Below the pieces are notes generated by a model, which searched no databases, was not told the DNA's origin, and saw only the letters and a list, made by a program, of their open reading frames with translations. A stretch of 15,492 bases of DNA from Acidovorax sp. (lineage in GTDB: Bacteria; Pseudomonadota; Gammaproteobacteria; Burkholderiales; Burkholderiaceae_C). Within the stretch, counting starts at the first letter, position 1, and each line of letters starts with the position of its first letter. Below, in pieces: positions 7,797 to 15,492 of this stretch. The stretch covers positions 1-15,492 of the forward strand of contig JASLFM010000442.1 of the NCBI GenBank assembly GCA_030150585.1. The letters run 5' to 3'. The position numbers were made by a program, and so were the translations under genes.

Positions 7797-7845
7797 AAAA
7801 AAGGCTCCAGCGCTTGTTCAGAAAGCGCTGGTTGCTATGTTTTTT
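7797..7845. repeat. Palindromic intergenic repeat acting as likely bidirectional terminator
   Basis: A perfect 9-bp stem, CCAGCGCTT (7807-7815) with AAGCGCTGG (7823-7831), has a 7-nt loop. It is flanked by A6 (7797-7802) and, after TGCTATG, by T6 (7840-7845). On the minus strand the stem is followed by AGCC and T6, a good intrinsic terminator for the CoA-transferase/fusion transcript, 8 bp past its stop. Its sequence aligns with the copies at 1195-1240 and 338-383. Confidence 0.7.
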
Positions 7846-7852
7846 ATGGCGG

Positions 7853-10026
<2,174 letters not shown>

Positions 10027-10030
<4 letters not shown>

Positions 10031-11232
10031 GCCGTGGCCTCCTGAACGGGCAAGGCGATGGCGCCCGCCTTGGCGAGCGCGGTGACCTGCTCGGGCGTGT
10101 AGCCCGCCAGGCGCTGCAGCACGTCGGCGGTGTCGGCGGCGAAGGCAGGCGGGTAGCCGAGTACCGGCGTACCGCCGTACTTGAACGGGTTGCCCAGCAT
10201 CTCCACCGCCTCGCCCGTGCCGGGGCGGGGCACAGGCTCGACCATGCGGCGCGCCTGCGTCAGCGGGCTGCGCAGCGCCTCGTCCACGCTGTGCACCAGC
10301 GACGCGGGCACGCGCGCGGCGGCGAACAGGGCCAGCCATTCGGCGGCAGGGCGCGTGGCAACCAGAGCGCCCAGCTCGGCGGTCAGCGCCTCGATGTTGC
10401 CGATGCGCGCAGCGGGGCTGGCAAAGCGCGGGTCGTCAGTCAGCGCGGGGCTGCCCAGCGTCTCGCAGAGCTTGCGCCAGAACGCCTCGCCCGTGGGCGC
10501 AAGGGCGATCCATTGGCCATCGGCCGTCAGATAGGTGTCGCTGGGCGCGATCATCGCGTGGCGCGCGCCCGTGGCGCGCGGCACTGGGCCGCCGCAGAGC
10601 CAGCCCTGCGCCTGCCAGGTGAGCATGGCGATCTGCGCGTCGTAGAGCGAGATCTGCACCTGCTCGCCGCGACCCGTGGTCAGCGCCTTGACCAGCGCCG
10701 CCACCGTCGCCAGCGCCAGATACAGCCCGCCCGCGAGGTCGGCCACCTGGTAGCCCACGCGCACGGGCTTGCCGCCTTCCTCGCCGGTGATGCTCATCAC
10801 GCCGGAGAGGGCCTGTAGCATCAGGTCGAACGCGGGCGCATCGGCCCACTCGCCCTCGTCGTGCAGGCCGATGATTTGCGCCACGACGATGCGCGGGTTC
10901 ACCGCGCTCAAGGAGCCGAAGTCTAGCCCCAGTCGCTGGGGCACCGAGGGCGCGAAGCCGTAGATCACTGCGTCGGCTGTGCGCACCAGGTCGTACAGCG
11001 CCTGCCGGCCGCCGGGTGACTTCAAGTCCAGCGCGATGCTGCGCTTGCCCCGGTTGACGGACAGGAAGAAGGGCGAGTACTGCGTTTCCGAGACGGGCGG
11101 CACGCGGCGCGCGAGGTCGCCGTCCAGCGCCTCCACCTTGATTACCTCGGCGCCGAGTTGCGCGAGGAGCTGGCCCGCGAAGGGGCCGCCGAGTACCCAG
11201 CTCAGGTCCAGGATGCGTTTGCCTGAAAGCAT
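10027..11232 (-). CDS. Family III CoA-transferase (CaiB/BaiF type)
   Basis: This 401-residue cytoplasmic enzyme moves CoA between carboxylic acids through an aspartyl thioester. The opening GKRILDLSWVLGGPFAGQLLAQLGAEVIKVE and the block NRGKRSIALDLKSPGGR are typical. The catalytic Asp is most likely D136 in APAFDLMLQALSG, followed by MSITGEEGG and VADLAGG. ATG 11232 is chosen: the frame has an earlier Met-type start at 11292, but the family sequence begins here and GGAGA lies about 10 nt upstream. The stop overlaps the next start (ATGA, 10027-10030), so the dehydrogenase-reductase gene is translationally coupled to it. It diverges from a LysR gene that probably controls it. The acid activated is unknown. 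Confidence 0.92.
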
Positions 11233-11336
11233 TGCGTTGTTGTCTCCGTTGATTGAATCAGGCTCACATTCCATCAGGGGCGGAGAAGACAATCAATCGA
11301 TATAAACTGCCCTTTCTTGTCAATAAAATTCACACT
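11233..11336. promoter_or_regulatory. Divergent control region between the CoA-transferase and lysR genes
   Basis: This 104-bp gap is AT-rich between 11285 and 11336. On the minus strand a perfect -35 hexamer TTGACA (plus 11318-11323) is followed at 17 nt by the poor -10 TCGATT, as expected of an activator-dependent promoter. The sequence ATCAATCGATATAAA (11292-11306) between these elements is the likeliest LysR-binding zone and contains the dyad ATCGAT. A plus-strand TATAAA (11301-11306) could serve lysR. No exact LysR box is claimed. Confidence 0.45.
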
Positions 11337-12254
11337 ATGGCCCCGCACCGCCTGCCACCGCTCGGCTCCATCCGCGCCTTCGAGGCGGCGGGCCGGCTGC
11401 TGAGTTTTTCCAGGGCGGCCGACGAACTGGCGGTGACGCACGGTGCCGTGAGCCACCAGATCAAGGCGCTCGAAAGCTGGCTGGGCGTGCCGCTGTTCCT
11501 GCGCCGGGGTAAGTCGGTGGCGCTGACCGACCAGGGGCGGCTCTACCTCGACTCCATCAGCCCGGCGCTCGCGGCCATCGCCTCGGCGTCGCGGCGCATC
11601 AGCGTGCATGAGGTGCTGCGCGTGAACGCGCTGCCCACGTTCACCATGCGCTGGCTGTTCCCGCGGCTGGCGCAGTTCCGCGCGCTGCACCCGCACATCG
11701 AGGTGCAGATCTCCACCGGTCTGGAGCCCATGAGCCGCCTGCCTGCCAACATCGACGTGGTGATCCGCCGCGAGCCGCACGAGGTCACGGGCCTGCACAA
11801 GGTGCGCGTGCTGTCGGAGACGGCGTTCCCCGTGTGCGCGCCCGCGCTGCTGGAGCGGGTGCCGCTGGCGCGCATCGCCGACCTGGCGCAGCACACCATC
11901 CTGCACTGCCCCGCGCGGCGCACGGCCTGGGACGACTGGCTCGCGATTGCCCACCACAGCCGCGTGGTGCCCGCGCAGTCGCTGGAGCTGGAGCACCTGT
12001 ACTTTTGCCTGCAGGCGGCCATCGACGGCATCGGCGTGGCCATGGGGTACTCGCCGCTCGTGGTGCCCGACCTCGCTGCAGGGCGGCTCGTGGCGCCCTT
12101 CGGAGGCCTAGTGCTCGGCACGCCGGGCTATTTCGTCATCACGCGCGCGGAGCGCCAGCATGATCCCGTGGTCAAGACCTTTTGCGACTGGCTGCTGGAG
12201 CAGGGCACGTGCTTCGACGAGGCCATGGCGCCACCCCGGCTGCCGCAGGCCTGA
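11337..12254 (+). CDS. LysR-family transcriptional regulator, GcvA-like
   Basis: This 305-residue DNA-binding regulator has an N-terminal winged helix-turn-helix (about 5-64): LPPLGSIRAFEAAGRLLSF, then AADELAVTHGAVSHQIKALE and GVPLFLR. This wording is typical of the GcvA-like branch. The rest is the two-lobed periplasmic-binding-protein-like effector domain, including VVIRREPHE and DGIGVAMGYSPLV. ATG 11337 is preferred because the family sequence starts there; an in-frame TTG at 11253 would add 28 residues that look non-coding. There is no strong Shine-Dalgarno. Its position, back to back with the CoA-transferase gene across 104 bp, is the classic LysR arrangement and suggests that it activates that cluster in response to the substrate or its CoA ester. 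Confidence 0.92.
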   Translation: MAPHRLPPLGSIRAFEAAGRLLSFSRAADELAVTHGAVSHQIKALESWLGVPLFLRRGKSVALTDQGRLYLDSISPALAAIASASRRISVHEVLRVNALPTFTMRWLFPRLAQFRALHPHIEVQISTGLEPMSRLPANIDVVIRREPHEVTGLHKVRVLSETAFPVCAPALLERVPLARIADLAQHTILHCPARRTAWDDWLAIAHHSRVVPAQSLELEHLYFCLQAAIDGIGVAMGYSPLVVPDLAAGRLVAPFGGLVLGTPGYFVITRAERQHDPVVKTFCDWLLEQGTCFDEAMAPPRLPQA

Positions 12255-12262
12255 CGCGGGCC

Positions 12263-12301
12263 AAGAAAAACCCGCCGGGCCCGGAAGGGGCGTCGGCGGG
12301 T
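12263..12301 (-). terminator. Intrinsic terminator of the cybB-yceI transcript
   Basis: An 8-bp perfect stem, ACCCGCCG (12270-12277) with CGGCGGGT (12294-12301), encloses a 16-nt GC-rich loop. On the minus strand it is followed by TTTTTCTT (plus 12263-12270), so it fits a terminator for the yceI gene whose stop is at 12325. It has no T-run on the plus strand, so it is a poorer terminator for lysR. Confidence 0.7.
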
Positions 12302-12324
12302 GCTTGCGTGGCAGCGGAGTGCGC

Positions 12325-12909
12325 TTACTGCTTGATCGCCTCAACCTGCACCACGAGGCGCACGTTCTTCGGGAAGCCCCAGTCCACGCCATAGTTCATG
12401 CCGAAGGCCGTGCGGTCGATCGTGGTCTCGAAGTCGCCGCCGCACACTTCGCGCTTGAGCATGGGGCTCTGGTAGCAGTTGAACTGCGTGGCCTTGAGCG
12501 TCACGGGCTGGGTCTTGCCCAGCAGCGTGAGCTGGCCGGCCACTTCGCTGACCTTGTCGCCGTTGAAGCTGAACTTGTCGGACACGAACTTGATCGTGGG
12601 GTGCTTGGCCGCGTCGAACAGGTCCGCGCTCTGCAGGTGCTTGTCGAACGGCGCCGTGCCCGTGTTCACCGAGGTCGTGTCGATGGTGATGTCCACCTTG
12701 CCGGTCTTGCCCGCGCGGTCGAACTGCACCGAGCCTTCCTTCTTGTCGAACCGGCCCCGGTTCGTCGTGGTGCCGAAGTGGCCGATCTCGAAGGTCACGA
12801 AGGTGTGCGTGGGGTCGATGGCGTAGGACGCCGCTTCGGCATGGGCCGCGCCAGCAGCGAAGGTGGCGAGGGTGGTTGCGGCGGCCAGGGCGAGCAGGGT
12901 GGTGCGCAT
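12325..12909 (-). CDS. YceI-family periplasmic protein (first paralogue by position)
   Basis: This 194-residue secreted protein has the YceI lipocalin-like beta-barrel, which in known members binds long polyprenyl chains such as ubiquinone-type isoprenoids. The signal peptide runs to about A24 (…AAGAAHA). The mature part starts ASYAIDPTHTFVTFEIGHFG, the usual YceI opening, with later blocks SADLFDAAKHPTIKF and GKTQPVTL, and it ends IDRTAFGMNYGVDWGFPKNVRLVVQVEA. C145 and C156 could form a disulfide. AAGGAG lies upstream of ATG 12909. It is 43 bp downstream of a second yceI paralogue and both follow a cytochrome b561 gene, a familiar arrangement. A terminator follows the stop. Confidence 0.92.
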   Translation of the reverse strand: MRTTLLALAAATTLATFAAGAAHAEAASYAIDPTHTFVTFEIGHFGTTTNRGRFDKKEGSVQFDRAGKTGKVDITIDTTSVNTGTAPFDKHLQSADLFDAAKHPTIKFVSDKFSFNGDKVSEVAGQLTLLGKTQPVTLKATQFNCYQSPMLKREVCGGDFETTIDRTAFGMNYGVDWGFPKNVRLVVQVEAIKQ

Positions 12910-12952
12910 GAAGAAAATCTCCTTGTGGACGATGGGTTGAAAGCGGAGGAAA

Positions 12953-13525
12953 TCAGAGCTTGCCCACGCCCGTGAGCGCGAGCTTGAATTTGACCTGCAC
13001 CTCGTCGGCGACCATGGACGTGTCCGCCCATTCGTTCTCGCCGATCTTGAACTGCAGACGCTTGAGCGCGAGCGCGCCCGTGGCGGTGGTTGTGCCGCCC
13101 GCCTGGGCCAGCGTCACGGGCATCACCACGTCGCGGGCCTGGCCCTTGATGGTGAGCTTGCCGGCCACCTCGAACTTGCCGCCGCCCAGCGCTTTCACGC
13201 TGCTGGACTGGAACGTGGCCTGCGGGAACTGGGGCACGTTGAACCACGGGGCCTTGGGCAGCTCGGCATCGGTCTCGCGCGAGCCGAGCGTGGCGCTGCC
13301 CGTGTCCACGGTGAACTGGATGCGGCTGGTTTCGGGCTTGGCGGGGTCGAAGGCGAGTTGGGCGTCGAATTTCTTGAACCGGCCCTCGAGCGGCACGCCC
13401 ATCTGGCGCGCCGTGAACAGCACCTCGCTTCGCGCGGGCACGAGTTTTTGCTCGGCCAGGGCCGGCTGGCTGGCGAGCAGGGCGGCGCCGGTGAATGCCA
13501 GGCCGAGGATGGATTGCAGCTTCAT
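12953..13525 (-). CDS. YceI-family periplasmic protein (second paralogue, divergent)
   Basis: This 190-residue secreted protein has a signal peptide ending near A24 (LLASQPALA) and a YceI barrel. The family pattern is weaker than in its neighbour: VPARSEVLFTARQMGVPLEGRFKKFDAQLAFDP opens the domain, followed by GSRETDAELPKAPWFNVPQFPQATF (the counterpart of the ...FDAAKHPTIKF block), GKLTIKGQARDVVMPVTL and LALKRLQFKIGENEWAD. It has no cysteines, unlike the neighbouring paralogue. The two genes probably arose from an old duplication and have since diverged. Only weak purine-rich sequence (GAAAG) precedes ATG 13525. It is 29 bp downstream of the cytochrome b561 gene and surely in the same transcript. 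Confidence 0.9.
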   Translation of the reverse strand: MKLQSILGLAFTGAALLASQPALAEQKLVPARSEVLFTARQMGVPLEGRFKKFDAQLAFDPAKPETSRIQFTVDTGSATLGSRETDAELPKAPWFNVPQFPQATFQSSSVKALGGGKFEVAGKLTIKGQARDVVMPVTLAQAGGTTTATGALALKRLQFKIGENEWADTSMVADEVQVKFKLALTGVGKL

Positions 13526-13554
13526 GGGTTGCGCTTTCTATGCAAGAGGGGGTA

Positions 13555-14118
13555 TCAGCGGCCGCCGGGCAGCATGCGCGAGAGCAGGCCGTCGCGGTCG
13601 ATCCAGTGGTGCTTGAGGGCTGCGGCCACGTGCACCAGCACGAGGGCGGCCAGGGTGTAGGCGCTGAATGCGTGCCAGGGCTTGATGGCCTCGGCCAGGT
13701 CGGGGCTGACGGGCACGAAGTCGGGCAACGGCCACAGGCCCAGGAACACGATGGGGAAGCCTGCCGCCGAGCTGTAGGCCCAGCCGATCAGCGGCACGGC
13801 GAAGAACAGCAGATACAGCGCATGGTGCGTGGCATGGTGGGCGGTACGCTGCCAGCGCGGCATGGTGCGGGTCACGGTCACGGGCAGCACCGGCGGCTTG
13901 TGCGTGGCGCGCCACAGCAGGCGCAGAGTTGACAGCGCCAGCACCGCGATGCCCGCCCACTTGTGCCAGTTGTAGAGCTTGAGCCGCAGGGGCGAGAACT
14001 TCAGGCCCGTCATGTACAGGCCGAAGCAGAACAGCGCGACCAGGGCCAGGCCCAGCACCCAGTGCAGCAGCATGGCCGTGCGGGTGTAGCGGGCGGGAGC
14101 GGGAGAGGCGGTGGGCAT
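13555..14118 (-). CDS. cybB: Cytochrome b561 (di-haem membrane protein)
   Basis: This 187-residue inner-membrane protein has four hydrophobic helices of the bacterial cytochrome b561 family. Likely haem ligands are H19 (MLLHW), H52 (NWHKW), H149 (PWHAFSA) and H163 (LVHVAAALKHH); the 33- and 14-residue spacings match those of E. coli CybB. Such proteins move electrons between quinol and acceptors such as superoxide. Here it heads a probable operon with two yceI genes, whose products bind isoprenoid quinones, so a shared role in periplasmic quinone handling is plausible but inferred. ATG 14118 has no Shine-Dalgarno; a second in-frame ATG at codon 16 would remove the RYTRT segment that other members have, so the first is kept. 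Confidence 0.92.
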   Translation of the reverse strand: MPTASPAPARYTRTAMLLHWVLGLALVALFCFGLYMTGLKFSPLRLKLYNWHKWAGIAVLALSTLRLLWRATHKPPVLPVTVTRTMPRWQRTAHHATHHALYLLFFAVPLIGWAYSSAAGFPIVFLGLWPLPDFVPVSPDLAEAIKPWHAFSAYTLAALVLVHVAAALKHHWIDRDGLLSRMLPGGR

Positions 14119-14195
14119 GGGGTGAAAACGGTGGGGGCGCGTGTGGACAGGCAGTTTAGGAAGCCGTGTTGGGTGCGGGGTTCAGCCGGATTGAC

Positions 14196-14224
14196 GTGTT
14201 GATTCAAATTTTTTGAATCGACAC
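14196..14224. promoter_or_regulatory. 29-bp near-perfect palindrome in the cybB/TolC divergent gap
   Basis: The arms GTGTTGATTCAAA (14196-14208) and TTTGAATCGACAC (14212-14224) are complementary in 12 of 13 positions, the exception being a T:G wobble, around a TTT centre. It lies between two divergent genes. A plus-strand -35-like TTGACG (14191-14196) abuts it. Such a long symmetric site in a divergent gap is most likely an operator for a dimeric regulator; its protein is not in the window. Confidence 0.6.
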
Positions 14225-14241
14225 CTTGCCAGTTGCGAAAG

Positions 14242-14260
14242 TTCCCTGCGGGCCAGGGAG
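14242..14260 (+). promoter_or_regulatory. Hairpin covering the ribosome-binding site of the TolC-family gene
   Basis: TCCCTG (14243-14248) pairs perfectly with CAGGGA (14254-14259) around a 5-nt loop, with a T:G pair extending the stem to 14260. The right arm contains the AGGGAG that would serve ATG 14264. Either translation is limited by this structure, or the true start is the later GTG at 14312. Confidence 0.4.
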
Positions 14261-14263
14261 CGG

Positions 14264-15492
14264 ATGTGTGCACAATGCAAAGGTTTCATCACGCAACAAA
14301 GCCCAAAGAACGTGAATGTGAACGCATCCTGGGGATTGGCCGCCTTGCTCGCACTGGGCGCTGCGCCCGCTTCGGCCGGCCCCGCCAGCGGGCCCGTGTC
14401 GGCCGCGCCCGCCGCACCTGTGGCGGGCAGCCCATTGAGCTTCGTGCAGGCGCAGCAGATGCTGTTGTCCGGATCGGACCAGCTCGCGGCGTCCGCCAAG
14501 GCAGTGGAGAGCGCCCGCCTGCGCCGCGAGGGCATGCAGGGGCTCGGCGGTCCCTCGGTGGCGGTGACGGGCATGGCCTACCGCTATGCGGCCAGCGCGG
14601 ACATCGACCTCGACCCGGCGCGCCAGTCGCTGCTGGGTGTCCTGGGCCAGCTTCCGCCGCCGCTTTCGGGCGCCGTGCCGCAATTGCCCCAGCTGCCGTC
14701 CAACTTCAACCTGCAGCGCGAGGCCAGCCGCGCATCGGCCAGCGTGTCGCTGCTGTGGCCGCTGTACGTCGGCGGCCTGAGTGACGCCGTGCGCGGCGAG
14801 CTCGACGCCATGGCCGATGAGGCCATGGCCGATGCGGCCGCGGGCGAGCATGGCCTGCAGTCGCTGCTGGTGCAGCGCTACTTCGGCGCGCAACTGGCCG
14901 AACGCGCGGCGCGGCTGCGCGAGCGCGCGCTGGCAGGCGTGCGCGAGCACGACGCCGCCGCGCAAAGCATGTTGCGCACTGGCGTGATCTCGCAGCTCGA
15001 ACGCCTGCAGGCACAGGCCGCGCTCGCCGATGCCGAACAGCAGGCGCGCAAGGCGCGCGACGACGCGGGCCTGGCCGCCACGGCGCTCGCGCGCACGCTC
15101 AAGGCCCGAGCGCGCGTGCTGCCCACGAGCCCGCTGTTCGTCGCAAGCGAGCCGCTGCCGCCGCTGCAGGGCTTCATCGACGCGGCCTACCAGCACCACC
15201 CGGGCCTGGAAAAGGTGCAGGCCAAGCGCCGCCAGGCGGGCTCGCTGCACGACGCGCAGGAGGCGCTGCGCCGGCCCCAGGTGCTGGGCTTCGGCACGCG
15301 CGAAATCAACACCGGCGGCAAGCCCAACTGGGTGGCTGGCGTGGCCGTGCGCTGGACGCTGTGGGACAGCATCGACCGCGACGCGCTGGCCGCGTCGTCG
15401 CAGCGCAAGATCGAGCAGGCCGAGCTGACCCGCGAGCAGGCGCTTGCCGACATCGCCCTGCTGGTCGAGAAGAACTGGCTGGCCGTGGACCA
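14264..15492 (+). CDS. TolC-family outer-membrane efflux protein (cut by window edge)
   Basis: The frame is open from upstream of 14264 to the window end without a stop, covering about 409 residues. TolC-family proteins form trimeric outer-membrane channels for type I secretion or drug efflux, with long alpha-helical hairpins in the periplasm. Visible features are a hydrophobic signal segment (ASWGLAALLALGAAPASA) and long Ala/Gln/Arg-rich helices. The helix with LRTGVISQLERLQAQAALADAEQQ resembles the family's repeated helical motif. It is followed by HHPGLEKVQAKRRQA, the usual start of the second half, and WVAGVAVRWTLWD, a strand of the barrel. ATG 14264 has AGGGAG 3 nt upstream, rather close; GTG 14312 would give a shorter signal peptide without basic residues. 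Its partner genes lie outside the window. Confidence 0.85.
   Translation, partial: MCAQCKGFITQQSPKNVNVNASWGLAALLALGAAPASAGPASGPVSAAPAAPVAGSPLSFVQAQQMLLSGSDQLAASAKAVESARLRREGMQGLGGPSVAVTGMAYRYAASADIDLDPARQSLLGVLGQLPPPLSGAVPQLPQLPSNFNLQREASRASASVSLLWPLYVGGLSDAVRGELDAMADEAMADAAAGEHGLQSLLVQRYFGAQLAERAARLRERALAGVREHDAAAQSMLRTGVISQLERLQAQAALADAEQQARKARDDAGLAATALARTLKARARVLPTSPLFVASEPLPPLQGFIDAAYQHHPGLEKVQAKRRQAGSLHDAQEALRRPQVLGFGTREINTGGKPNWVAGVAVRWTLWDSIDRDALAASSQRKIEQAELTREQALADIALLVEKNWLAVD
14807..14836 (+). repeat. 15-bp tandem duplication inside the TolC-family gene
   Basis: GCCATGGCCGATGAG is directly followed by GCCATGGCCGATGCG, differing at one base. It codes for AMADE-AMADA in a periplasmic helix. 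The frame is kept, so it is a small in-frame duplication of five residues. Confidence 0.6.

Noticed and set aside
10031..10339. An upstream extension of the dehydrogenase to 10339
   Set aside because: It overlaps the CoA-transferase coding sequence and is Arg/Ala-rich shadow; ATG 10030 has AGGAGG at the right distance and the ATGA overlap.

Overview
The window is high-GC, densely coded DNA of the kind found in Betaproteobacteria, most likely the family Comamonadaceae (Acidovorax/Comamonas/Variovorax relatives). The grounds are the ValS and GalU sequence style, a Bug-type (TctC) periplasmic receptor beside a CaiB/BaiF CoA-transferase, and a short palindromic intergenic repeat that I recall from such genomes. 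This is a judgement from recognition, not from a database search. I see no rRNA, tRNA, CRISPR, insertion sequence or phage gene.

Layout. Positions 1-1190 (+) hold the 3' end of cysM, a zinc-ribbon Nudix hydrolase and a TusA-like sulfurtransferase. Positions 1242-5731 (-) hold a VOC-fold protein, then valS and galU (20 bp apart); a perfect hairpin with a T-tract separates the VOC gene from valS. Diverging from the VOC gene is an SDR-fold gene (5909-6706, +) whose YxxxK catalytic motif is lost. Positions 6797-11232 (-) are a catabolic cluster: a family III CoA-transferase, an acyl-CoA dehydrogenase in one open frame with an AcuI/YhdH-type acryloyl-CoA reductase, and, after a terminator-like repeat, a TctC-type binding protein. 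A GcvA-like LysR regulator (11337-12254, +) diverges from this cluster. Positions 12325-14118 (-) hold a cytochrome b561 gene followed by two yceI paralogues. A divergent TolC-family outer-membrane gene (+) runs off the right edge.

How the genes may work together. The LysR-controlled cluster looks like a module that captures a carboxylate in the periplasm, converts it to a CoA thioester and changes its oxidation state at the alpha-beta bond. The substrate is unknown. The cytochrome b561/YceI set is a common arrangement of membrane haem protein plus secreted isoprenoid-binding lipocalin-like proteins. valS-galU, cysM and tusA are housekeeping.

The points most worth a second look are the dehydrogenase-reductase fusion (with a 7-base homopolymer at the junction that must be checked), the SDR without its Tyr and Lys, three diverged copies of one palindromic intergenic repeat, a possible attenuator before valS, and a 29-bp near-perfect palindrome between cybB and the TolC gene.
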